DNA from: Paenibacillus lutrae
GTDB taxonomy: Bacteria > Bacillota > Bacilli > Paenibacillales > NBRC-103111
DNA: 64,000 bases
Direction: 5' to 3'
Assembly: GCF_009757775.1 (NCBI RefSeq)
Contig: NZ_RHLK01000003.1
Coordinates: 124,001 to 188,000, forward strand
A program made the position numbers and the translations under genes. Below the pieces are notes generated by a model. The model was not told the origin of the DNA and did not search any database. It saw nothing but the letters and a program-made list of their open reading frames with translations. The first letter of the stretch is position 1. Each line of letters begins with the position of its first letter. Below, piece by piece: positions 10,088-17,264 of this stretch.

Positions 10088-10105
10088 AAGTTTACGTATA
10101 AACTT
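10088..10105. repeat. Short inverted repeat
   Basis: AAGTTTA at 10088-10094 and TAAACTT at 10099-10105 are perfect inverted arms around CGTA. The element lies between the rsmD promoter and the structured-RNA candidate, and could be a protein-binding site. No function can be assigned. Confidence 0.4.
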
Positions 10106-10252
10106 CCTGATTGAGGGACATCATGGAATTATCGACATCGAAAGTGTCGTAGACAACCGCGGAGAAGACTTACGTTTCCCCATAAGCTCTTCGTCCGGTT
10201 TCTCCTCTCCCATGAAAGGCCCTCGTTGCGAAACGGGGGCCGATTTTTTTTG
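10106..10252 (+). ncRNA. Candidate structured RNA ending in a strong terminator
   Basis: No convincing gene is read here, yet the plus strand holds successive foldable elements: CGACA/TGTCG, an AACCG...CGGTT hairpin with an inner GAAG/CTTC helix, then a 10-bp GC-rich hairpin and T8. A nine-codon frame starts with ATG at 10122 after GAGGGA. It may be a small RNA, a leader with an attenuator, or a decayed remnant. No recognised riboswitch class was identified and the 5' end is a guess. Confidence 0.35.
10218..10250 (+). terminator. Strong rho-independent terminator
   Basis: GGCCCTCGTT pairs with AACGGGGGCC (one T-G wobble) around a GCGA tetraloop and is followed by GA and T8. No protein-coding gene on the plus strand ends nearby, which is the main reason to suspect an RNA gene. 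Confidence 0.85.
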
Positions 10253-10345
10253 GTAGTACAGTCTTAATGATTTATTATCGCCAACAATGTCTCATTTGGT
10301 TTAATTCAGGTGGTTCGACTATCATTTTTTGATAATTAACAAGAA

Positions 10346-10373
10346 GCCCAAGGGTTATACTTTGGGCCTTTTT
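10346..10373 (+). terminator. Terminator-like hairpin
   Basis: GCCCAA (10346-10351) pairs with TTGGGC (10362-10367), followed by C and five Ts. It stands without an obvious gene before it and may be left from a deleted gene or from the insertion border. Confidence 0.5.
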
Positions 10374-10685
10374 GTTTCCCCTTGAACGGGTTTATGTTGT
10401 TTTTATCAAACTAGACCAAAGCTGTGCCCTTTCTAATTTTTTGCACTTCACTAGCGGTCCCAAACAACGAATTTAACACGCACTTTACCATTTAAAGACT
10501 AATCCTTACATATCTCGCCCCCGAGCTTGCAACTTTTTAAGCAGTTTTTGAATATCATTCCTAACCTCATTTAGTTCTGTTCATGTTTTATACCTTGGAG
10601 GCGGACTACTCCTAACACTAAGTATTTATCTTGAGATGCTAATGGAATGATTGCCTAAAAATTTGTGATTTCTTAATACTTCATA

Positions 10686-10702
10686 TGATACATTACGTAT
10701 CA
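10686..10702. promoter_or_regulatory. Possible operator upstream of the membrane-protein pair
   Basis: TGATAC and GTATCA form perfect inverted arms around ATTAC, ending 17 bases before the first ATG of the pair. A -35/-10 pair could not be assigned with confidence, so this may instead be a 5'-UTR hairpin. Confidence 0.3.
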
Positions 10703-10719
10703 GAGGAGTGAATAAGCGA

Positions 10720-10896
10720 ATGAAGTCAAGAAATGTTATGTCCATCATTTTGGGTATTTGTGTGTTTGTAATTCTTTGTATCATCTTTGGCTTCACAAAT
10801 GCGTTCTCGTTTATCGGATTATTGTTATTCTTTTTTGTACTAAACACATTTGATGACTTCTTTGAACTATTAATAAATAGAGGTGATGACACTTAA
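10720..10896 (+). CDS. Small membrane protein, unknown function
   Basis: I do not recognise this 58-residue protein. It begins MKSRNVMSIILGI and is almost entirely hydrophobic, with two probable membrane spans at about 6-24 and 29-46 and a charged C-terminal tail. The ATG at 10720 has GAGGAG somewhat far upstream; an in-frame GTG at 10708 is possible but has no SD. Its TAA overlaps the ATG of the next gene by one base and contains that gene's AGGTGA site nearby, so the two are probably translationally coupled. AT-rich codon use differs from the flanking core genes. Confidence 0.6.
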   Translation: MKSRNVMSIILGICVFVILCIIFGFTNAFSFIGLLLFFFVLNTFDDFFELLINRGDDT

Positions 10897-12194
10897 TGAT
10901 TGCATTAAATATTCTCAACCTATCTTTTATGGCCTTACTTGCGTTTGTTTTAGGCGTGAAGTTTTTTAAGAAGAAGCTATTTACAGCGTTTGATTTCTTC
11001 GTTATCGGTATTATTGTGTACTACCTTATTCCTTTCTCAGCAACAGAAATTTTTCTGCCTGACAGAAATACATTTCAAACAACAGTAGAGACAAAAGTTT
11101 ACACATTCCTCGTGATCTTTGTATCAACTTTGATAGCCTTAGTCGGTTATAAAATGACCAATAAAGTGAAGCTATTAAGGGTTGCAGATTTGAAACTGTT
11201 TCCGGTGTTTAAGCAGTTTATTGGGGTTATAAGCATAGCAATCTTTTTCTACATAATCTGGATCTACATCACAAAAATTGATTTTTCGAATTTAGAACAC
11301 AACATGCAATTACGGGAGTTATTGAGTGGACTTGGACCATTCGCAGTATTGCTCCAGATACCAAACGGTTTAGCCTTGTATTACATATATCGGGCTGCCA
11401 AATACAAAGAAAATTACAAGCTGGCTACAATTTGGATGATCGTTGCTCTTATGACAACGTTTATACGGGGCGAACGGACTGACTTAGTTTTTATCGCCTT
11501 ATTCCCATTCCTGGCTTGGTACTTTTACAAAAAGACCGCAAAACCCATCATCGTTGGCATTGTTGTTATTTCAATCATCTTGTCCATATACTCGGCTAAT
11601 TTTAAAGTCACCCACATAAACAATGACGAAGGATACGGTCAAACCGCTATAAAAATGATCGAAGATGACTTTGATCGTAATTGGGTAACATGGGCCGCTA
11701 TTGATAACGCGAGTCTAACTAAATCAGAATTACTCCCTTATCGGGGATCGGGCTATGTGTATACACTCTTAGGCTATGTGCCGCGGAGCATAGCACCATT
11801 CAAGGGTTACAATTCTCCTCAATGGTTCACGCTTAATATATCGCCACAAATGGGATACACGCTCTATGGGGTATCTGATGTGTCGGAGCTTGACTGGGGA
11901 TATGCTTTTGGATTCCAAGTAGAATCAATTTTAAATTTCGGATTCATTGGTTTAGTGGTCGTATCATTTTTTGTAGGTGTTGCCCTGCGTTTCCTTCAAA
12001 ATTTACTTGTTCGTTTTGAAGTGCTTTATCCCATAATCGCCATTATGGCCCTTCAATTCTCTGCTCTCACTTCTTTCACACTAATGACAATCCATTTACC
12101 AATTTTAGTAACGGCGCTAATTATATACATGAGTAGTGATAGAAAAGAAACTTCTACGCACTCAGCATTTGCAAATGCAGCTTTAGCAAGATGA
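10896..12194 (+). CDS. O-antigen polymerase-like polytopic membrane protein
   Basis: This 432-residue protein has about eleven membrane segments and one long outside loop (roughly residues 236-348) between segments 8 and 9. That layout is typical of Wzy oligosaccharide repeat-unit polymerases and related ligases. RGERTDLVF near residue 191 and the NSPQWFT...GYTLYGVS loop are the kind of sites these enzymes use, but I cannot assign catalytic residues. The gene is AT-rich against its neighbours and has no glycosyltransferase genes around it. AGGTGA precedes the ATG and a strong terminator follows. Function is inferred from topology; the substrate is unknown. Confidence 0.7.
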   Translation: MIALNILNLSFMALLAFVLGVKFFKKKLFTAFDFFVIGIIVYYLIPFSATEIFLPDRNTFQTTVETKVYTFLVIFVSTLIALVGYKMTNKVKLLRVADLKLFPVFKQFIGVISIAIFFYIIWIYITKIDFSNLEHNMQLRELLSGLGPFAVLLQIPNGLALYYIYRAAKYKENYKLATIWMIVALMTTFIRGERTDLVFIALFPFLAWYFYKKTAKPIIVGIVVISIILSIYSANFKVTHINNDEGYGQTAIKMIEDDFDRNWVTWAAIDNASLTKSELLPYRGSGYVYTLLGYVPRSIAPFKGYNSPQWFTLNISPQMGYTLYGVSDVSELDWGYAFGFQVESILNFGFIGLVVVSFFVGVALRFLQNLLVRFEVLYPIIAIMALQFSALTSFTLMTIHLPILVTALIIYMSSDRKETSTHSAFANAALAR

Positions 12195-12198
12195 ATTA

Positions 12199-12228
12199 AG
12201 CCCGAAGGAATTCTCTTCGGGCTTTTTT
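12199..12228 (+). terminator. Terminator of the membrane-protein pair
   Basis: AGCCCGAAG pairs perfectly with CTTCGGGCT around a 7-base loop, followed by a T-run, six bases after the stop codon. Confidence 0.9.
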
Positions 12229-12417
12229 ATTTCGTGACCTGATTAGGTAGTAACGCCATTGTTTCGAGCGGCAATGATTATGTTTAACCAAGCAAGCTCA
12301 GACTTAGGGAGCTTCGGAGTATAAGCTTTTAGGCCCAGCTATAGTCAGATATGACCTTCTTTCTGTATAGACCATGACGGATCGCCTGGATTCACAACCT
12401 ATAGACCAACGTCCACT

Positions 12418-12444
12418 ACATGCGGAAGGATCTGGCATAGAATA
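12418..12444 (+). promoter_or_regulatory. SigK-type sporulation promoter
   Basis: AC at 12418-12419, a 16-base spacer and CATAGAATA (12436-12444) fit the mother-cell SigK pattern AC-N16/17-CATAnnnTA. The predicted start lies about 25 bases before a strong ribosome-binding site, which supports use. Confidence 0.55.
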
Positions 12445-12477
12445 CAGTATCCTGATAGCGGAGAGGAGGTTTCTCAT

Positions 12478-12594
12478 ATGGGAGATAACCGTCATAACCG
12501 TCGTCATAAGCACAAACCTGTTGTGGTTTTCCTTAAACCCGGTCAAAAGGCTATTATCATCAGTAAACGTCATAACCGTCGCCGCCCCGTTTAA
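12478..12594 (+). CDS. Tiny Arg/His-rich basic peptide, possible spore coat or mother-cell peptide
   Basis: This 38-codon gene starts at ATG 12478, eight bases after a perfect AGGAGG, and ends at TAA 12594. The peptide has a basic head (MGDNRHNRRHKHKP), a hydrophobic beta-prone core (VVVFLKPGQKAIIIS) and a basic tail (KRHNRRRPV), so head and tail repeat the HNRR unit. A SigK-type promoter lies upstream and a strong bidirectional terminator downstream, making a complete transcription unit. Many coat and crust peptides are small and basic, so a role in the spore mother cell is inferred. I recognise no family. The size is near the limit for confident calling. Confidence 0.6.
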   Translation: MGDNRHNRRHKHKPVVVFLKPGQKAIIISKRHNRRRPV

Positions 12595-12610
12595 TCAGCT
12601 GATTCTATAG

Positions 12611-12646
12611 AAATAAGGTCAGACCCTCTGGGGCCTGACCTTATTT
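12611..12646. terminator. Bidirectional terminator
   Basis: AAATAAGGTCAG and CTGACCTTATTT form a perfect 12-bp stem with a small inner CCC/GGG helix. It is flanked by A/T on both sides, and serves the peptide gene on the plus strand and the gene ending at 12676 on the minus strand. Confidence 0.85.
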
Positions 12647-12675
12647 CGTTCCTCTGAATTTCAAGCCCCGCGCAA

Positions 12676-12984
12676 TCAGCACGTCTCGTACAGAGCAGGA
12701 CCCCGCCATTTGTTCATCCGGCGCTGCTCGACTACTTCAAAGTGATAAATGGTATTGCGGGTCAGCACCCGGAAATCCTGGCCGTCCCGATCTATGGCTT
12801 GAACACGGGTTGTCTGAAAGGAGCGATAATCGTCTACCCGGCTGAGCAGCATCGAGCTTCCGACTTCCGTAGGTTTCATTTCCTGAAGCAGACTGCCGGT
12901 CAGCTGATCGTAACTGAAGGAAGTGTGCCGCTTGGGCGTCATTCCGTCATTCTCGTAAATTTGCAGAAGCTTAAGATATCTCAT
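12676..12984 (-). CDS. Conserved-looking protein of unknown function
   Basis: I do not recognise this 102-residue soluble protein beginning MRYLKLLQIYENDGMTPKRH. It has no signal peptide or membrane segment, and the predicted fold is mostly beta (repeated V/T/F alternation in RSFQTTRVQAIDRDGQDFRV). AGGAGGGACGACG precedes the ATG at 12984, so translation is well supported. It lies 45 bases downstream of the histidine kinase-like gene on the same strand and is probably co-transcribed, which makes it a candidate functional partner in place of the missing response regulator. Confidence 0.7.
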   Translation of the reverse strand: MRYLKLLQIYENDGMTPKRHTSFSYDQLTGSLLQEMKPTEVGSSMLLSRVDDYRSFQTTRVQAIDRDGQDFRVLTRNTIYHFEVVEQRRMNKWRGPALYETC

Positions 12985-13029
12985 CGTCGTCCCTCCTGTC
13001 TGAAGGTATGCCGCTGTATTGGCTAATTA

Positions 13030-14382
13030 TTATTGCGTTTGTGAAAAAATAGGCAGCCTCACGGTAAAAGTTACCCCACGGCCTACCGCACTGGCCGCGG
13101 AAACGCTCCCGTTGTGGGCTTCGACATACTGTTTTACGATGGCCAGCCCGAATCCAAGACCCGGCTGAGCAGCTGCGGCCGCGCCATCGTATGCGGTCCT
13201 ATAAAAACGTTCAAATAGATGCGGTATTTCTTCACCCGTCAAGCCTGCCCCGTCATCCCGCACGGTAACGACTACTTCCAGATCATTGGCCGTAACGGAT
13301 ACAACGGTTTCCGAGCGGGCTTGACGGAGAGCATTCCCGAGCAGATGGATAAATACTTGCTCCAGCTTGTATCGGTCGCCATAGATGCTCACCTCTCTGG
13401 AAGCGGCGTAGCGGAGATGGATTCCGGCTGCTCCAGCCTCCTGCGTATGCTGCTCAATTAGCGGGTCTAGGATGCTTCTGAGCGAGAACCACTGCTTCTC
13501 CATCTCCAGACGGCCCGCTTCTGCCAGCATGAGCTGCTGCATATCCGTGACGAGAAACGACATTCGGCTCACTTCCTCGAACAGGACAGCTGCCTTATCG
13601 GTCGTTAACCGCGCCTCGTCTATACAAGCCTGCTCAAGCTGGGACTTCAGCAGCGTAAGCGGCCGCCGGAGCTCTTGAGTCAGATCCGCAATCATGCGGG
13701 GACGCACACTCTCCATTTGACGAAGTTTATCTTCGATCCCCTTCAAAAGTTCATCCGCCTCAGCGGCTCTTGCTTCCCAATCCAAGAACCCTGTCTCTCT
13801 GCTTCGTCTAGATGGCTCTTCCCCGCCATTTCCTCTTGCCAGGATAGCCAAGCGAAACGAGATCCGTTCGAGCAGCGCCTGAATTCTTCTATTTCCCCGT
13901 TTGAGGGATAGGCCGACAATCAATCCTACCACGAGCGAGCCTACGGCTGCGGCTGCCCAAAAAGGCGGTTCCGGGTGCAGGAGCCCCGGTTCATCAATGC
14001 TATAGAAGCCGATTGTAACATCGCCGCTTTTTAACGGACGCACATTCAAGGGCTTCGAGGCATCTCCCCCAACTGCACTTTGTGTACGAGCGTCAAATAA
14101 GAGTCTCTGGTCCGCATTATACAGGCGTAAGCCCGAATTATTCCCCGTCTGCTGCGGATCGGCATCATCCTTCAACCGCTTAATAACCGGGGACCAGCTT
14201 TTATCAACACCGTACATGGCGTTTAAATACGAATCCCAGAACAAATGGTTTCTACTATTCAGCTTCTGCTGCTCTGTCCATAGAAAAGCATACGCTTGTC
14301 CGAGAATCATGCAGCCGGTCAACAGTGCCAGTAGAGAGCCGATCCATACGGGTTTCCTGTGTGGGTTTATTGTCCTTCTCAT
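13030..14382 (-). CDS. Histidine kinase-like membrane protein lacking the phospho-accepting His
   Basis: The 450-residue protein has the layout of a sensor kinase: TM1 at about 13-34, an outside sensor region at about 35-140, TM2 at about 141-163, a dimerisation helix at about 225-290, and an HATPase domain at about 335-447. The ATP-site boxes are intact: the N box (GNALRQA), DDGAG, the F box (FERFYR) and GLGFGLAIVK. In the H box the reverse strand reads MIADLTQELRRPLTLL: the codon where His should be is CAA, giving Gln236. No response regulator is adjacent. It may be a pseudokinase or partner in a heterodimer. GCGGAGGTAGAG precedes the ATG, and a -10-like TACAAT is at 14414-14419. Confidence 0.85.
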   Translation of the reverse strand: MRRTINPHRKPVWIGSLLALLTGCMILGQAYAFLWTEQQKLNSRNHLFWDSYLNAMYGVDKSWSPVIKRLKDDADPQQTGNNSGLRLYNADQRLLFDARTQSAVGGDASKPLNVRPLKSGDVTIGFYSIDEPGLLHPEPPFWAAAAVGSLVVGLIVGLSLKRGNRRIQALLERISFRLAILARGNGGEEPSRRSRETGFLDWEARAAEADELLKGIEDKLRQMESVRPRMIADLTQELRRPLTLLKSQLEQACIDEARLTTDKAAVLFEEVSRMSFLVTDMQQLMLAEAGRLEMEKQWFSLRSILDPLIEQHTQEAGAAGIHLRYAASREVSIYGDRYKLEQVFIHLLGNALRQARSETVVSVTANDLEVVVTVRDDGAGLTGEEIPHLFERFYRTAYDGAAAAAQPGLGFGLAIVKQYVEAHNGSVSAASAVGRGVTFTVRLPIFSQTQ

Positions 14383-14509
14383 CTCTACCTCCGCAAGCTA
14401 GTCCGCTCTTTTTATTGTATCACATCGGCTCTTTAAAAAGCTTCTTTTCTCCCTGGCAGGGACGGATAGTTTTTGTTCCGTTTCTTATCAAGGGTTGAAG
14501 AGGGGATCA

Positions 14510-14538
14510 TTGACTTTTTTTTACGCAGCACTTAATAT
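14510..14538 (+). promoter_or_regulatory. Promoter of the marR gene
   Basis: TTGACT (14510-14515), a 17-base spacer and TAATAT (14533-14538). The -10 lies inside the first of two palindromes, as expected for autorepression. Confidence 0.6.
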
Positions 14539-14556
14539 TTAAGTGTATTTAAATAC
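14530..14556. promoter_or_regulatory. Two abutting palindromes, probable MarR operator
   Basis: ACTTAATATTTAAGT (14530-14544) is a perfect 15-base palindrome, and GTATTTAAATAC (14545-14556) is a perfect 12-base one directly after it. They cover the -10 region of the marR promoter and precede its start codon by 45 bases. AT-rich palindromes of this size are usual MarR-family sites. Confidence 0.6.
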
Positions 14557-14601
14557 TCATTAGTAAAATATACCTTTAGCCGAAGGGAGGAGCGACTCTT
14601 C

Positions 14602-15057
14602 ATGACGGATAACGAAATGATTGTCAATCGTATTCTGAAGACAACCATGTCCTTTTACCGGAAGATTGGTCCGCAAACGTCTCACTTCAAAGAAATGGGG
14701 CTAACCCCGCCTCAATTTCATGTACTCAACTGGATTGCCGAAGAAGGACCCGGTAAGATTACACAGCTGGCCGAAATAATGGAAGTCAAACCGAGTGCGA
14801 TTACGGTCATGATTGACCGGATGGAAAATAACCAGCTCGTGACCCGGCATCATGATGAAACAGACCGGCGGGTGGTGATGGTTTCCATAACCGAGCATGG
14901 CCTCAAAATCCTCAAAGAAGCGCGGAAGCGGGCTACAGAGAGTATCAGGAACTATTACTTTCGTCTGGACCCAAGCGAGCTGGAAGTCCTTCTGGCTATC
15001 TATGAGAAGCTCGAGAATATTGCCGACACGGCCGAACCCTCTCCGAAACTAGACTAA
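14602..15057 (+). CDS. MarR family transcriptional regulator
   Basis: This 151-residue winged-helix repressor contains LTPPQFHVLNWI, LAEIMEVKPSAITVMIDRME (recognition helix) and the wing DETDRRVVMVSITEHG, in the usual MarR order at about residues 33-105. Helices at both ends would form the dimer interface. GGGAGGAGCGACTCTTC precedes the ATG at 14602. Palindromes over its promoter suggest autoregulation. It is divergent from the His-less kinase gene and about 220 bases away, so both may respond to the same site. The ligand is unknown. Confidence 0.9.
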   Translation: MTDNEMIVNRILKTTMSFYRKIGPQTSHFKEMGLTPPQFHVLNWIAEEGPGKITQLAEIMEVKPSAITVMIDRMENNQLVTRHHDETDRRVVMVSITEHGLKILKEARKRATESIRNYYFRLDPSELEVLLAIYEKLENIADTAEPSPKLD

Positions 15058-15072
15058 TCGTTTGTATAAAGA

Positions 15073-15107
15073 AAAGCCGGGATCCTGAAGAAGGATATCG
15101 GCTTTTT
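15073..15107 (+). terminator. Terminator of marR
   Basis: AAAGCCG plus GATCCT pair with AGGAT and CGGCTTT (small bulges), followed by a T-run, 16 bases after the stop. Confidence 0.75.
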
Positions 15108-15164
15108 GTGCTCGTACTTTGGAATAAGAAACGAAAGCGGCAGAGCATCCCTTCATTCATTCCT

Positions 15165-15920
15165 CTAGAACAGCCAGCTTTGCTGGATAGGGCCCCCGGT
15201 CTTCGTAGGCTCCCCTCCCCGCGAATCAGTCCCTCCAGGAGATGCGTTCAGGTCTATCCGTGCAACTAATTCGGGACTATCATTGCGGACACTACCGACC
15301 AGCGGAGAGACTGGATAAGCCTCCATTTCTTCGGCATCATAGGCACGGAGCAGCGGAAGCAGGGGCTCCGGCTCCCGAACGCCCCGGTTCAGCCATAATC
15401 CTTCGTCCTCCGGGCGAAGAATAACCGGCATACGGTCGTGGATATCGGCGACGAGACGGTTCGGAGCTGTTGTCAGAACCGTGCAGGTGCTGACCTTCCT
15501 GCCCTCCGGGGATGTCCATGTATCGTACAGCCCTGCCATCGCAAACAATCCGCCGTGTTTCAGCGTAATCCGCAGCGGCTGCTTACCTCCTGCCGTACGC
15601 TTCCATTCGTAGAAGCCATCCGCGGGAATCAGACAGCGCCTGCGCCGCAGCGGAACGCGGTAGGCAGGCTTATCCGCAGCCGTTTCGGCACGGGCATTGA
15701 TCATTTTGGAGCCCATTCCTTCGTCCTGGCTCCATTCGGGAACAAGCCCCCATTTCAGTTCACCGATACGGCGGCGGCTCCCGTCGTGAATAACGGCAAG
15801 CACCATCTGGCCCGGAGCCACGTTATATTTGGGTATGTGATAAGGGATGTGAGAGCCGTCGAGATCAAACCGGGCCATCAATTCCTCCAGCGTAACCGTT
15901 ATCGTATATCTTCCGCACAT
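15165..15920 (-). CDS. SRAP (HMCES/YedK) family abasic-site DNA-protein crosslinking protein
   Basis: SRAP proteins form a covalent thiazolidine link with abasic sites in single-stranded DNA, shielding them from breakage. The start is fixed at ATG 15920 because the catalytic Cys must be residue 2 (MCGRYTITVT) after Met removal; GGAGGCTCCCCGG lies upstream. Other family residues are present: the Asn of KYNVAPGQ, the Glu of GFYEWK and the His of DIHDRMPVIL. With 251 residues it is slightly long, from a Gly/Ser-rich tail after about 225. It stands alone on its strand, with the SOS polymerase gene 5 kb away. Confidence 0.93.
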   Translation of the reverse strand: MCGRYTITVTLEELMARFDLDGSHIPYHIPKYNVAPGQMVLAVIHDGSRRRIGELKWGLVPEWSQDEGMGSKMINARAETAADKPAYRVPLRRRRCLIPADGFYEWKRTAGGKQPLRITLKHGGLFAMAGLYDTWTSPEGRKVSTCTVLTTAPNRLVADIHDRMPVILRPEDEGLWLNRGVREPEPLLPLLRAYDAEEMEAYPVSPLVGSVRNDSPELVARIDLNASPGGTDSRGGEPTKTGGPIQQSWLF

Positions 15921-16025
15921 CCGGGGAGCCTCCTTGCGTTTCGTTTCTGCTTCTTTCATTGTACAGGATCCGGCTGTGCCCCGCATCCCTCAACCGACAT
16001 CTTGATGAGATTGGCGGTTAGATTT

Positions 16026-17264
16026 TTAAACGGCATCAACATACTTCTCCCGTATTATTACAACTACCGTTGCAATGATTCCGATAACGGCAACGAAGCC
16101 GCATACGATAACCTCCGGCGCATCAAATCTGCCATAGATCGTATTGAAAACGATGTTATTATACGATAATGCCATGTTGATGGAAAGTACGGCTATTCCC
16201 GCAACCGCAACAACGACCGGAACGGTCTTAATCAGCATCATCACAATATTCGTACTGAACCTCGCAAGTATAAACGCGAAACATGCCGTACCGACACTTA
16301 GTGCAAGGATCATTCCCGCAAGTATGAGAGCATACTGCCCGAAGGTAATGTTATACAGCTGCATTTCCGAAATAGTAAACGACATGATAGGCGTATTCCA
16401 ATAATCCCCTGCGCCCGCTGCAAGGAACGGAATATAGGCGGTAGCAATCAAAAGGATAGCTAAAACGAGGGTGCTTACCATAGTTGCAGCAAATTGCAGC
16501 CTAAAAATCCTGCGGCCGATCGTTGACGAATACTGCATTAGGTTTACCTTCCGCATGCGATCGGTTGTCAGCAAGGGTGCAATAAGAATGAGTACGGCAA
16601 CTACGGTAAACACCCCAATAGTAGCGGTATAAAGCGAAAAGCCCGTAATAAGGTCGTATCGGATCAAGTTTGCATTGCGCATTTGCAGTAATTTCTCAGC
16701 GGTGCGGACGACCACAGGGCGGGAATCGTTGTCTATATAGCGGCTAAGAGAAGCCTCATAGTCGACATAGGTGTGTTCGAGCGCCCCCAGCGTCTGCAAC
16801 CTTATTAGCGGCGAAGCATACCATTCATCCAGGGTTTGTACGCTGGTGCCATAATCAAGCTTGCTCCGCATGGCGGAATTGGTATCATTGAAGATTTCCC
16901 TTTCCTCCTCGCTTAGGTCGGTGGAGTTGCCGTTATCGGCAAAATCTTCATAATCAGCGTAGCTATAGATATTGTTTTCGGTAAAAATCGCCTCGTTTGA
17001 GATAATTTCATCCATTTTAGAAATGAGGGCATTCTTTTTGCCGGGAATATCATAATCGGCCAGTTCTTCCGGTTCAAGCGTATCGCCGTAAAGTGCAAAC
17101 ATTTCATTCTGATAGGAACCGTATTTACCATGGGTGGTTAGACTATCATAGGAGCGTATTGCTTCGCTCAAGAATGCAAACCATGTCAAGGCAGCCATCG
17201 CAGTGATCAGCGCAACAATGCGCCAATTCCATAATTTCTTGAGTTCATTTACAAAGACTCTCAT
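16026..17264 (-). CDS. ABC-2 type transporter permease (second permease of the sigma/ABC operon)
   Basis: The 412-residue membrane protein has one N-terminal span (about 14-34), a long outside domain (about 36-215) rich in Asp/Glu/Asn, and five further spans between about 216 and 408. This layout fits an ABC-2 exporter half. Its ATG overlaps the stop of the upstream permease (ATGA), so the two are translationally coupled. It is the last gene of the operon that starts with the ECF sigma factor. The substrate is unknown; no terminator was clearly seen after it. Confidence 0.85.
   Translation of the reverse strand: MRVFVNELKKLWNWRIVALITAMAALTWFAFLSEAIRSYDSLTTHGKYGSYQNEMFALYGDTLEPEELADYDIPGKKNALISKMDEIISNEAIFTENNIYSYADYEDFADNGNSTDLSEEEREIFNDTNSAMRSKLDYGTSVQTLDEWYASPLIRLQTLGALEHTYVDYEASLSRYIDNDSRPVVVRTAEKLLQMRNANLIRYDLITGFSLYTATIGVFTVVAVLILIAPLLTTDRMRKVNLMQYSSTIGRRIFRLQFAATMVSTLVLAILLIATAYIPFLAAGAGDYWNTPIMSFTISEMQLYNITFGQYALILAGMILALSVGTACFAFILARFSTNIVMMLIKTVPVVVAVAGIAVLSINMALSYNNIVFNTIYGRFDAPEVIVCGFVAVIGIIATVVVIIREKYVDAV

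Larger units (their letters stand above)
10253..10719. other. AT-rich gene-free stretch
   Basis: This stretch of about 470 bases has no convincing coding frame. It contains a second terminator-like hairpin (10346-10373) and, close to its right end, a small inverted repeat (10686-10702) upstream of the AT-rich membrane-protein pair. Base composition shifts to AT-rich at its left end, which marks the border of a probably acquired segment. Confidence 0.5.
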
